Shown piece by piece: positions 6,883 to 15,292 of a stretch of DNA of 38,375 nt (its first letter is position 1; each line of letters begins with the position of its first letter). The position numbers and the translations under genes are program-made. The stretch is from Methanomicrobia archaeon DTU008. Lineage in GTDB: Archaea; Thermoplasmatota; Thermoplasmata; Methanomassiliicoccales; Methanomassiliicoccaceae. The notes below the pieces were generated by a model. The model had not been told where the DNA came from, did not search any database, and was given only the letters and a program-made list of their open reading frames with translations. Location of the stretch: NCBI GenBank assembly GCA_001512965.1, contig LFRW01000050.1, positions 1 to 38,375 on the forward strand, given 5' to 3'.

Positions 6883-8412
6883 ATGCGGGCGATGATGCGA
6901 AGGGCCCTAGTACCGGTACTCCCGGTACTGATAGTGCTCGCCGTCACCATGCTGCCGGCAGCCTCGGCCGATCCTGTCAATGTCATGGAGGTCGGCGCCT
7001 ACGAAGGAAGCATCGGAGCTTCTGAATCCATCACCTTCCAGTGGGTTCTGTACAATAATGACAGCTTCCCATATCTGGTAACGGTGATCCCCATCTTCGC
7101 AGAGGGAGGGGATGGCATCGCCGTGACACCGTCGGAAAGCTTCATTTCCCTGGATCCAGGTGAACATCGGACCGTAGAGGTCAAGCTCTCTGCATCCCAG
7201 GGTGTTTCAACCCATCATGCAGACCTTAGGGTAACGTTCAACATGACGAGGATGGACGATCCCTCCCAGTACATGGTGGTGGAGAGGTCGGCTTCCATGG
7301 ACGTCACAGCGCTGTTCGAGAGGGGAGGAACGAAGATATTCGTATGGGATAACAACCTGCCCGCTCCGTTGAACACCGCTTGGGGAACCTTCATCATAGA
7401 GCTGCTAGGATGGATCATGGTAGCCTCCCTGGTGCATCTGGTCCTCTTCCCATTGGTCGGACGCATCGTCAAAAGGACCAGGATAAAGGTCGACGATCAG
7501 CTGCTGAGAATCCTCAGAACGCCCGTCCTCGTAGTGGTAGTCTCCTTCGGCCTGCTGGATTCGTTGGACATCCTAGGCATACCGGCAGATGTATATGTCA
7601 GCCTCTGGCAGTTGTACGAGATCGTCGTGATAATGGTCGTGGCGTGGACGTCCTACCGCATCTTCAATGACATCATCATCGACTTCGCAGGGAAATGGGC
7701 CGCGAAGACCGAGTCGGGCATCGATGATGTCCTCGTGCCCCTGCTCCATAAGGCCGGCTTGCTGATAATCCCCATATTCGCCGCGGGCGCGGCATTGTCC
7801 GTCGTGGGGATCGACCTCACCTTGGCGGTAGCCAGCCTAGGCGTGGTGGGTCTGGTGGTAGGTCTTGCTGCTCAGCACAGCCTGGGCAACCTGTTCTCAG
7901 GCATACTATTGATGCTCGACCGCCCGTTCAAGGTCGGCGACGTCGTGAGGCTGGACACTGGGGAGATATGCAGGGTTGTGAAGATCGGCCTGCGTTCCAC
8001 ACAGTTGCATAACACGTTCGACCATGACATCATCATCCTACCCAATGATATGCTGGCGAACAGGAAGGTGGAGAACTGGTCTCGTCCCGACAACCGCCAC
8101 TCGCAAGGTACCGAGGTCAGGGTGGCATACGGCACCGATCTGGAGAAGGTGCACAAGCTCTTGTTGCAGGTGGCCCACGAACACCCGGATGTGATAAAGG
8201 AGCCAGGCCAGATGCCATATGTGCGCACTGCCAAGCTGGGCGAATCCGGGGTGGACTTCAAGGTGTGGTACTGGGTGGAGCTAAAGAACATGTGGCGCGT
8301 CGCCTCGGATATGAGGACCGCGGTGGACAAGAAGCTCAGGGAGGAAGGCATAGAGATAGCGCTGCCTCAACGGGTCATCACCTTCAATGGCTCCCCTTCG
8401 GAAGAGCAATGA
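6883..8412 (+). CDS. MscS-family mechanosensitive channel with extracytoplasmic Ig-like domain
   Basis: This is a 509-residue channel of the small-conductance mechanosensitive family, which releases solutes on hypo-osmotic shock. It begins with a signal peptide (hydrophobic run then ASADP near residue 29) and a beta-rich domain of about 120 residues (to about 135) resembling the NEW3/Ig-like repeats of archaeal surface proteins. Several membrane helices follow. The MscS core has the pore-helix segment GLAAQHSLGNLFSGILLML and the beta-domain opening DRPFKVGDVV, then the C-terminal cytoplasmic domain. Starts at 6892 or 6895 are possible from the TATA position. The channel assignment is firm; the outer domain's role is unknown. 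Confidence 0.9.
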   Translation: MRAMMRRALVPVLPVLIVLAVTMLPAASADPVNVMEVGAYEGSIGASESITFQWVLYNNDSFPYLVTVIPIFAEGGDGIAVTPSESFISLDPGEHRTVEVKLSASQGVSTHHADLRVTFNMTRMDDPSQYMVVERSASMDVTALFERGGTKIFVWDNNLPAPLNTAWGTFIIELLGWIMVASLVHLVLFPLVGRIVKRTRIKVDDQLLRILRTPVLVVVVSFGLLDSLDILGIPADVYVSLWQLYEIVVIMVVAWTSYRIFNDIIIDFAGKWAAKTESGIDDVLVPLLHKAGLLIIPIFAAGAALSVVGIDLTLAVASLGVVGLVVGLAAQHSLGNLFSGILLMLDRPFKVGDVVRLDTGEICRVVKIGLRSTQLHNTFDHDIIILPNDMLANRKVENWSRPDNRHSQGTEVRVAYGTDLEKVHKLLLQVAHEHPDVIKEPGQMPYVRTAKLGESGVDFKVWYWVELKNMWRVASDMRTAVDKKLREEGIEIALPQRVITFNGSPSEEQ

Positions 8413-8482
8413 AACCCCTTCCCTCACACTTCCTGACAAGGTATTTCAAATCCGCTCTCATATTCCTGGACGAGGTGCGTTC

Positions 8483-9049
8483 ATGGAAGTAATGACAGCG
8501 ATCAGGGGCAGAAGGAGCATTCGCAAGTATCGACCAAGGGAGATCCCAACCGAGGTGCTGGAGGAGGTGCTGGAAGCGGGCCGGCTAGCTCCCTCGGCGG
8601 GGAATCGGCAGGCCTGGGAGCTCATCATCGTCACCGACAAGGGAACCCTGGGCGAACTGGTACCGGCGTGCAAGAACCAGCAGTTCGTCGGGGAGTGCTC
8701 TGCCTTCCTTGCCGCTGTGGAGGTCCCGGGGCAGAGATGGTCGATGACCGACCTCACCATCATGATGGACCACCTCACGCTGGCAGCCCATGAGAAAGGC
8801 CTTGGAACATGCTGGATAGGGGCGTTCGACAAGGATGCGATAGGCAAGTTGCTAGGTGTCCCGCCAGACCGTTCGGTGGCGGTCTGCATGACACTAGGCT
8901 ACCCCGACGAGGACCCTTCACCCCGCAGTCGTAAATCCCCCCAGGAACTGTATCACTGGGAGCGCTACGGGAGCGGAAATGAGGTCTTTGGGTTGCCAGA
9001 CGCTTGCTTCGTGGGAGTCGCCGACGGCAACCTATTATCCAAAGCATGA
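8483..9049 (+). CDS. Nitroreductase-family flavoprotein
   Basis: This 188-residue protein opens with the FMN-binding signature RRSIRKYRPREIP, continues with APSAGNRQAWELI, and has the C-terminal half motif GLGTCWIGAF followed by LGYPDE. It is a typical short nitroreductase-fold oxidoreductase using NAD(P)H and FMN; the substrate cannot be predicted. The start is ATG 8483, six nucleotides after a GAGGTG site; the frame upstream overlaps the MscS gene and lacks family similarity. Confidence 0.88.
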   Translation: MEVMTAIRGRRSIRKYRPREIPTEVLEEVLEAGRLAPSAGNRQAWELIIVTDKGTLGELVPACKNQQFVGECSAFLAAVEVPGQRWSMTDLTIMMDHLTLAAHEKGLGTCWIGAFDKDAIGKLLGVPPDRSVAVCMTLGYPDEDPSPRSRKSPQELYHWERYGSGNEVFGLPDACFVGVADGNLLSKA

Positions 9050-9103
9050 CATCTCTATCATTGCCGGAGCCATCATGTGGGAGGCCATAGTTCACATGGG
9101 CGA

Positions 9104-9865
9104 ATGGAACGTTACGATAGTGATGCCGTGTTGATCGGAGCAATGGGGGATGCCCATGGCGGGAGGTTCCTTCGACTGGAAGGGCTGCAGAGGCAGCTTG
9201 AAGGCCTTGATCTGCTCCTGTTGGCTGGAGATATCACGGATTCTAGCAACATCGATGCATTTGGGACCGTGCTGAAAGCCATTCGCAAGCGCTCCAGCGT
9301 ACCGATCGTTGCCATCTTCGGAAATGACGAGTACGAGCAGGACCGCGACAGCTTCCGGGAGACCTACGACATAACCTTCCTGGACGATGAGCGGGCGGAC
9401 ATCAACATCGGAGAGCACACCGTTCGAATCGTGGGAACGACCGGCATGCTGGACCGTCCTACCTGGTGGCAGAGGAACAATGTTCCTGGCATCTACGAGA
9501 AGTATCGGAAGAGGGTGGAGGTTGTCGCGGACCTGCTGGATAGGGAAGGCTGCGACGTATTGATCCTATTGAGCCATTATGCCACGACATACCTGACGTT
9601 GCACGGCGAAAGGGAGAGGGCCTTCCCGGAGATGGGGTCCAGGGCCATGGAGGCGGTCCTGCTGGAGAAGAGGCCGGACATCAGCATACATGCCCATGCT
9701 CATAATGGAAGCAAATATGCCGTCGTCTCGAGGAAGAGGCGCTCGCCAGACGATGAGGGCGGTCCGGCGGTCCTGGTCTGGAACGTCTCCCTTCCTCTCA
9801 ACAAAGGTGTCACCCGTTTCGAGATAAGCGTGGGAGAGGTGAACGATGTCAGGGTGCTCCACTGA
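9104..9865 (+). CDS. Metallophosphoesterase (calcineurin-like)
   Basis: This protein of 253 residues carries the metal-binding motifs of calcineurin-like phosphoesterases in order: GDAHGG, LLAGDITD, FGNDEYE, LLSHYA and HAHNGSKY. The third and last motifs deviate slightly from GNHD/E and GHxH. It probably hydrolyses a phosphomonoester or diester; the substrate is unknown. ATG 9104 is used; GTG 9077, which follows GGAG, is an alternative. Its end overlaps the next gene by 20 nt, so the two are likely translated together. Confidence 0.82.
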   Translation: MERYDSDAVLIGAMGDAHGGRFLRLEGLQRQLEGLDLLLLAGDITDSSNIDAFGTVLKAIRKRSSVPIVAIFGNDEYEQDRDSFRETYDITFLDDERADINIGEHTVRIVGTTGMLDRPTWWQRNNVPGIYEKYRKRVEVVADLLDREGCDVLILLSHYATTYLTLHGERERAFPEMGSRAMEAVLLEKRPDISIHAHAHNGSKYAVVSRKRRSPDDEGGPAVLVWNVSLPLNKGVTRFEISVGEVNDVRVLH

Positions 9866-10796
9866 GATCGACCTCGTGGACTTGATCTATCGGGCGGTGT
9901 CCGAGATACCGGAAGGGATGGTGTCCACATATGGGGACATCGCTCGGGCTCTGGGAGATATCAAGGCGGCAAGGGCGGTAGGGGATGTATTATCCCGCTC
10001 GGACAGGCCAGCGGAGGTGCCGTCTCATCGAGTGGTATACTCCACGGGCGAGATATCACACACCGACGGCACCGAACCGCAGCTCCGAAAGGAGATGTTG
10101 GAATCGGAAGGTGTCCCCATCCTGAATGGCAAGGTTCAGCTGGAGGCCGTGCGTTTCTCGGACTTCAACATCGATGCCGTGCTCGTCCGGCTCAGGAAGG
10201 AGCAGAGCAGCATCGCCGACCGGGTCATCCTGGAGGATGAGCCTGAAGAGCCACATTTGATCGCTGGCCTGGATGTCTCATATCAGGGCGACGACGCCTT
10301 CGCAGCCCTCTGCGTGATGGACCGCCACACCGGTGACATAGTGGAGGAAAGGACATCGCACTGTTCGGTCCGGTTCCCCTATGTGCCCACCTACCTGACG
10401 TACCGTGAGCTGCCCGCCCTTCGGCCGTTGGTGAAGAGCGTTCCGGGCATGGCGTACCTGATGGATGGCCATGGCGTCCTCCATCCCCGCCGGGCGGGGA
10501 TCGCCTGCCACATAGGGGTGGCGCTGGACGTTCCCATGGTGGGCGCGGCGAAATCCATCCTGACAGGCACCGTCGACGACATGGACGCGGAGCGCTCCCC
10601 CATTCGTCTCGATGGCCATATCGCGGGGTGCATGCTTCGCCAGGGGAGGAGAGCAACGTTCGTCTCCCCCGGGCATAGGATATCGCTGCGACGCGCGGTC
10701 AGGCTGTGCTCCGAGATGCTGCAGAGGGGCATTCCCGCCCCGCTCCGTCGCGCCCATCAACTGGCAAACCAGGCTCGGAAGGAGGCGTTCGCATGA
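9846..10796 (+). CDS. Fusion of alkyltransferase-like domain and endonuclease V
   Basis: This is a two-domain DNA repair protein of 316 residues. Residues 1-95 match the C-terminal DNA-binding domain of O6-alkylguanine-DNA alkyltransferase (GMVSTYGDIARALG, AARAVGDVLS), but the reactive Cys of PCHR is Ser60 (PSHRVV, codon 10023-10025), as in alkyltransferase-like sensors where this residue is replaced. Residues 105-316 are endonuclease V, which cuts next to deoxyinosine: Asp143 in GLDVSY, Glu188 in TYREL, Asp207 and His213 in MDGHGVLHPRR, and Lys236 in GAAKS are all present. AGGTGA precedes ATG 9846 by 4 nt. The panE-like gene starts inside its stop (ATGA). Confidence 0.9.
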   Translation: MSGCSTEIDLVDLIYRAVSEIPEGMVSTYGDIARALGDIKAARAVGDVLSRSDRPAEVPSHRVVYSTGEISHTDGTEPQLRKEMLESEGVPILNGKVQLEAVRFSDFNIDAVLVRLRKEQSSIADRVILEDEPEEPHLIAGLDVSYQGDDAFAALCVMDRHTGDIVEERTSHCSVRFPYVPTYLTYRELPALRPLVKSVPGMAYLMDGHGVLHPRRAGIACHIGVALDVPMVGAAKSILTGTVDDMDAERSPIRLDGHIAGCMLRQGRRATFVSPGHRISLRRAVRLCSEMLQRGIPAPLRRAHQLANQARKEAFA

Positions 10797-11707
10797 GGAT
10801 ACTGATATTCGGTGCAGGAGCGATCGGTAGCGTCCTGGCGACCATGCTCTCGCCTCTTCACGACGTCGATGTCGCGGTGAGAGGCGAACACGCTCGCCGT
10901 ATCCTGGAGGAGGGATTGATCATCAGGGGAGCAGTGGAGCGTTCCGCCCACCCCGGGACGGAGCCTCGGGGCCGCTATGACATGATATTCATCACCACCA
11001 AGGCGTATGACGTAGAACAGGCTTCGAGGTCAGCAGAGGCCTTCTCAGGCGATGAGACCACAATAGTGTCGCCCCAGAACGGTCTTCGTCATGTGGGGGT
11101 GCTGACCGAGAGGTTCGGCGACCGGGTGGTGCTGTCCCCCACTACCATGGGTGCTACGAGGATAGGTCAGGTCGAGGTCAGGTTGGCGGCGATGGGGACG
11201 ACGGTCGTAGGATCCATGCATGGAGACCCTGGTAGGGCGGAGAAGGTGGCGGCCGTGTTGAACGAGGCGGGGGTCAGGAGCGAGGTCTCGGACAACATCA
11301 TCGGGGAGGTATGGACGAAGGCCATAGTCAATGCGTGCATCAACCCCCTAGCCTCGCTTGCCGGAGTTCCCAACGGTGTCTTGCTGGAGCGCAGGCCGCT
11401 TCTCGCCATCGCGGAGCTGGCCTGTTCCGAGGCCGTGGCGGCCGCCACGGCATGCGGGGTTGTGCTCACCCGCCACGACGTCTTTTCATGGGTCAAGGAT
11501 GTCATGCGATCCACGAGGGAAAACCGTTGCAGCATGCTGCAGGACATAGAGGCTGGCAGACGCACGGAGATCGATGAGATCAATGGCGAACTGGTACGCA
11601 TCGGAGAGGCGAACGATGTCCGAATGGATGTCAACAGGTCGTTGTGGACCCTGTTGCGTGCGGCAGAGGGCCGTCAGATGCCATCCGAACGCATCGAAAG
11701 TACTTAG
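10793..11707 (+). CDS. panE: 2-dehydropantoate 2-reductase family (ketopantoate reductase)
   Basis: This 304-residue enzyme reduces ketopantoate to pantoate with NADPH in coenzyme A synthesis. It has the N-terminal Rossmann motif FGAGAIGSV, TTKAYD (about 74-79), the catalytic-Lys region EVWTKAIVNACINPLASL, and the C-terminal helical domain with EIDEINGELV, all typical of ApbA/PanE. Length is normal. ATG 10793 follows GGAGG and overlaps the previous stop by 4 nt. Other ketopantoate-reductase-fold enzymes exist, so the substrate is inferred. Confidence 0.85.
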   Translation: MRILIFGAGAIGSVLATMLSPLHDVDVAVRGEHARRILEEGLIIRGAVERSAHPGTEPRGRYDMIFITTKAYDVEQASRSAEAFSGDETTIVSPQNGLRHVGVLTERFGDRVVLSPTTMGATRIGQVEVRLAAMGTTVVGSMHGDPGRAEKVAAVLNEAGVRSEVSDNIIGEVWTKAIVNACINPLASLAGVPNGVLLERRPLLAIAELACSEAVAAATACGVVLTRHDVFSWVKDVMRSTRENRCSMLQDIEAGRRTEIDEINGELVRIGEANDVRMDVNRSLWTLLRAAEGRQMPSERIEST

Positions 11708-11775
11708 AGGGTTCGATGGGAAGCGAACTCTATGTTCCAAGATTGTGTTAATTCACACTTTGCTTTTCATAAGGA

Positions 11776-11782
11776 TTAAATA
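11776..11782 (+). promoter_or_regulatory. TATA box of the lysine operon
   Basis: TTAAATA lies in a long AT-rich stretch after the panE-like gene. It predicts a transcript start near 11805, just before the palindrome at 11810-11823. Confidence 0.5.
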
Positions 11783-11809
11783 AGTAAGCTCTGTTATCTT
11801 CAAAAAACA

Positions 11810-11823
11810 TACGAAAAATCGTA
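11810..11823. promoter_or_regulatory. Perfect palindrome, possible Lrp operator
   Basis: TACGA-AAAA-TCGTA is a perfect 5-4-5 inverted repeat lying at the expected transcription start and 18 nt before the Lrp-family gene. The size and AT-rich centre fit Lrp-type half-sites. Autoregulation and lysine control of the operon are inference. Confidence 0.5.
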
Positions 11824-11840
11824 ACGGAACGATACCGGAG

Positions 11841-12272
11841 ATGAGGTCCGTGATTGATTATTTGGACGAAAAGATCATCGAGATACTGAAAAGGGATTCC
11901 AGGAGACCATTCGTAGATATAGCGAATCAGCTGAAGGTGTCAGAAGGCACCATTCGTTCCAGGGTGCGAAAGCTGGTCGATGAAGGCATCATACAGTCTT
12001 TCACCATCAAGACGTCCAGCAAGAACGTCAAAGCGATAATCGAAGTCAAGATCAACGTCAACATAAACACCTCGGATGTGGCGGCGAACATCGCGAAATT
12101 CGATGGCGTTTCTGAGGTATTCGAGGTAACGGGCGAGGAGGACGTGGTGGCCATCATCGATGTGACGTCATCCCCCCAGCTCAATGAGATCATTGAGCGC
12201 ATACGCCGCTTCGACAACGTCGTATCCACCAGGACAAGGCTCATTCTGAAGGAGCATTTCGGGGGGTCGTAA
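11841..12272 (+). CDS. Lrp/AsnC-family transcriptional regulator of the lysine operon
   Basis: This is a 143-residue regulator. Residues 8-55 form the winged helix-turn-helix (LDEKIIEILKRDSRRPFVDI, then VSEGTIRSRVRKLVDEGII), and the rest is the RAM/ACT-like ligand domain with VFEVTGEEDVVAII. Length is standard for Lrp. It is the first gene of the lysine cluster, with dapA starting two nucleotides after its stop, so a lysine- or DAP-responsive role like LysM is plausible but inferred. GTG 11850 is an alternative start with a better-placed GGAG. Confidence 0.88.
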   Translation: MRSVIDYLDEKIIEILKRDSRRPFVDIANQLKVSEGTIRSRVRKLVDEGIIQSFTIKTSSKNVKAIIEVKINVNINTSDVAANIAKFDGVSEVFEVTGEEDVVAIIDVTSSPQLNEIIERIRRFDNVVSTRTRLILKEHFGGS

Positions 12273-12273
12273 G

Positions 12274-13146
12274 ATGTTCTCAGGCCTAGCCACTGCCCTG
12301 ATCACTCCGATGCGGGCGGATGGTGCCATCGATGAGGAAGGCTTGCGTCAGCTGGTGAGGTTCCAGGAAGAGAGAGGCGTCCGTGCACTGGTGCCCTGTG
12401 GCTCCACCGGCGAATCGGCCACCCTCGATCACGATGAACATCTCCAGGTCATCCAGATAGTCGTGGATGAGGTCAAGAGCGCGAAGGTGATCGCCGGAAC
12501 AGGCTCCAACTCCACTAAGGAAGCGATCCATCTCAGCAAGGGCGCTCAGGACCTTGGAGCCGACGCCCTGCTGTGCGTATCCCCATATTACAATCGCCCC
12601 ACTCCGACCGGTATCATAGGACACTTCACGGCGCTATCGGACGCTGTTGACATTCCAATAATCGTATACAACATACCGTCCCGTACGGGATCCAACATCT
12701 CATCCGCAACCATGCTTGAGCTTGCCAAGCTTCCAAACGTGGCCGGTGTGAAGGAAGCATCCGGCGACATCAATCAGATCTCCCGCATCGTGGCAGGGGC
12801 ACCCAAGGACTTCATAGTGCTCTCTGGCGACGACGCCATGACGCTTCCTGCCATGGCCGTGGGGGCAAGAGGGGTCATATCGGTGGCGTCCAACATCGTT
12901 CCGGAGCTCATGCTGCGGCTGGTGAACGAGATGCTGGAATGCCGGCTGGAGGATGCCAGGCAGACGAACAAGGAACTACTCCCCCTGTTCTCCGCACTGT
13001 TCCTGGAGACGAACCCGCAACCGGTCAAGACCGCCGCACGGCTGATGGGGCTTCCCGCCGGACCGCTGCGCATGCCTCTGTGTGACATGAACCCATCCAA
13101 CCTGGACGCTCTGAAGAAGGTCCTGGCGCAGTACGATCTCATCTGA
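12274..13146 (+). CDS. dapA: 4-hydroxy-tetrahydrodipicolinate synthase
   Basis: DapA condenses pyruvate with aspartate semialdehyde, the first committed step of diaminopimelate and lysine synthesis. In 290 residues it shows GSTGES (residues 43-48), Tyr132 and Arg137 in VYNIPSRTG, and the Schiff-base Lys160 in GVKEASGD. The TIM-barrel length is normal. A G-rich site (GGGGGG) precedes the ATG. It is the first enzyme gene in the operon. Confidence 0.95.
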   Translation: MFSGLATALITPMRADGAIDEEGLRQLVRFQEERGVRALVPCGSTGESATLDHDEHLQVIQIVVDEVKSAKVIAGTGSNSTKEAIHLSKGAQDLGADALLCVSPYYNRPTPTGIIGHFTALSDAVDIPIIVYNIPSRTGSNISSATMLELAKLPNVAGVKEASGDINQISRIVAGAPKDFIVLSGDDAMTLPAMAVGARGVISVASNIVPELMLRLVNEMLECRLEDARQTNKELLPLFSALFLETNPQPVKTAARLMGLPAGPLRMPLCDMNPSNLDALKKVLAQYDLI

Positions 13147-13160
13147 ACGAGGATGCGCCG

Positions 13161-13940
13161 ATGATCAAGATCGTGGTTGGCGGGGCCACTGGAAGGTTGG
13201 GCAGCTTGGTTTGCGCTCTTATCCAGCAGCAGCAGGATATGCGCTTGGTAGGCGCCGTGGTCTCGGATGGAAGCGCCAGCGAAGGCTGCGAGGTGGCTCC
13301 AGGAGTGAGAGCGGTGGGAGCATCTCATCTTCCCGAGGCGCTGGAGAACGCTGATGTCTATGTGGACCTCACATCCCCGTCAGCAGCCGAGGCAAATCTT
13401 CCAATGTGCAAGAGAGAAGGCTTGAACTTCGTGATAGGTACCACTGGCATTTCACCTGCGTCACTGGAGTCGTTCCGTTCCACATTGCGTGAGAACGGCG
13501 GATCCGCAGTACTGGCATCGAACTTCTCGGTCGGCGTGAACGTGTTCTTTAAAACATGCGAACAGCTAGCCCATGCCCTTCCAGGGTATGATGTGGAGAT
13601 AGTGGAAGTGCATCACAACAGGAAGAAGGACGCACCGTCAGGGACAGCCAGGGAGGCGGCGGACATCATCGCCAAGGTCTCTGGCATCGATGAAATGATC
13701 TGTGGACGAGACGGGGTCGTAGGGGAGAGAGGGAAAGAGATCGGGATACACTCCGTTCGCGCCGGCGACGTCGTGGGAGAGCACACGGTCATCTTCGCGG
13801 GCCGCAAGGAACGGCTCGAGCTGACCCATCGCGCACATTCCCGCGAGGCGTTCGCGGAGGGCTGCATCCTTGCCATCCGATGGGTGGCGGGTCGAGGAGA
13901 CGGGGAGATCCATAACATGAGGGAGGTTTTGGGATTATGA
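13161..13940 (+). CDS. dapB: 4-hydroxy-tetrahydrodipicolinate reductase
   Basis: DapB reduces the DapA product to tetrahydrodipicolinate with NAD(P)H. The 259-residue protein starts with the Rossmann motif GGATGRLGS and has IGTTG, ASNFSVGVNVF and the substrate-binding signature EVHHNRKKDAPSGTA. It overlaps lysC by 4 nt (ATGA), showing translational coupling. Confidence 0.95.
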   Translation: MIKIVVGGATGRLGSLVCALIQQQQDMRLVGAVVSDGSASEGCEVAPGVRAVGASHLPEALENADVYVDLTSPSAAEANLPMCKREGLNFVIGTTGISPASLESFRSTLRENGGSAVLASNFSVGVNVFFKTCEQLAHALPGYDVEIVEVHHNRKKDAPSGTAREAADIIAKVSGIDEMICGRDGVVGERGKEIGIHSVRAGDVVGEHTVIFAGRKERLELTHRAHSREAFAEGCILAIRWVAGRGDGEIHNMREVLGL

Positions 13941-15292
13941 TCAAGGTCATGAAGTTCGGGGGCACTTCCATGGGCAGCATCGACGCCCTGGATAGGACCT
14001 CGTCCATCATCGCCAGGGAGCAGGCGAAGAAGGCGGTGGTGGTGTCAGCCATGTCGGGCGTAACGAATTACCTCATAGCTTGCATTCGCGATCGGCCGGA
14101 GACACCTTCGGTGCTTGATTACTTAAGAGACAAATATTCGTCGGCCGCCCAAGGGATGCTGTCCGAGGAGCGTTTTGAAAGGTGCTCCCAACAGCTGGAT
14201 GCCAGCCTATCCATCCTAAGGGGCAGGCTGGAAGCACGCTGGAGCGTGGAGTCCGACCCGGTTCTGGAAGACGCCATCTTCTGCTGGGGAGAGAGGCTGA
14301 GCACCATCATGCTCACCAACATACTCGAGGAAAAAGGCATACCGGCCGTCGCCCTCTCTGCCGAGGATGCGGGGATAGTTGCCGAGGGCAGCCCTGCCAA
14401 CGGGTCGGCGGATCTAGCGGCCACTCATGCCAATCTATCTCGCACCGTGCTTCCACTGCTCGATAAAGGCATCACACCGATCATCACTGGCTATTACGGC
14501 TCGGACAGAACGGGGAGACTTATCACCTTTGGAAGGGGAGGCTCTGACTATTCCGGCTCGGTCATAGCCTATGGCATCGATGCCGACTGCTACGAAGTAT
14601 GGACCGATGTGGACGGTTTCATGACCGCCGATCCGAGGATCGTCCCGGAGGCAAGGACCGTGGATGAGATGGACTATGGCGAAGCCGCAGAGCTGGCTTA
14701 CTTCGGAGCCAAGGTGCTGCACCCTCGTACGGTCGAGCCGGTCCGAAAGAAATCCATCCCGCTCATGGTCAAGAACACCTTCAATCCCGATGGCCATGGG
14801 ACCTTGGTCAGGAATCAGAAGTGCAACACCCCTGAGATAGTTCGCAGCGTGGCCTCCAAGGGCGACCTGTCGATCATAAAGATATATTCATCCGAGATCG
14901 TATACAATCCCGCTCTGATCTCTCGCCTCATCGCATCGGTCAGCGAGGTGGCGGTAAACACTTACGCCATCTCCACCTCCTTGAGCACTCTGGCGGTCGC
15001 ATTGCCGACCCCTGCCATCCCACGAGTGCTGGAAAACCTGAAGGCGCTGCATGAGAACCAGATAGAGAAGATGACGGTCAAGGATAACGTTTCCCTGATC
15101 TGCTGCGTCGGAGACAACATGATAAACACCTTTGGCGTTGCGGCGAAGGTGTTCTCCACGGTCTCGGCCACGGGAGCCAACGTGGAGATGATATCCGAAG
15201 GGGCGTCTGACGTGGCGCTCAACTTCATGGTTCCCAGCGAGAAGGCGGCAGATGTCGTAAGGAACATTCACAAGACGTTCATAGGTGGTTGA
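13937..15292 (+). CDS. lysC: Aspartate kinase
   Basis: This enzyme phosphorylates aspartate, the entry step toward aspartate semialdehyde. The N-terminus MKFGGTSMGS and FGRGGSDYSG bind ATP and aspartate; VWTDVDGFMTADPR and AELAYFGAKVLHPR are family signatures. The C-terminal 150 residues contain tandem ACT domains, which usually give feedback control by lysine or threonine. At 451 residues it is a standard monofunctional kinase. It lies within the lysine operon, so lysine-specific control is likely, though threonine and methionine synthesis would draw on the same step. Confidence 0.94.
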   Translation: MIKVMKFGGTSMGSIDALDRTSSIIAREQAKKAVVVSAMSGVTNYLIACIRDRPETPSVLDYLRDKYSSAAQGMLSEERFERCSQQLDASLSILRGRLEARWSVESDPVLEDAIFCWGERLSTIMLTNILEEKGIPAVALSAEDAGIVAEGSPANGSADLAATHANLSRTVLPLLDKGITPIITGYYGSDRTGRLITFGRGGSDYSGSVIAYGIDADCYEVWTDVDGFMTADPRIVPEARTVDEMDYGEAAELAYFGAKVLHPRTVEPVRKKSIPLMVKNTFNPDGHGTLVRNQKCNTPEIVRSVASKGDLSIIKIYSSEIVYNPALISRLIASVSEVAVNTYAISTSLSTLAVALPTPAIPRVLENLKALHENQIEKMTVKDNVSLICCVGDNMINTFGVAAKVFSTVSATGANVEMISEGASDVALNFMVPSEKAADVVRNIHKTFIGG

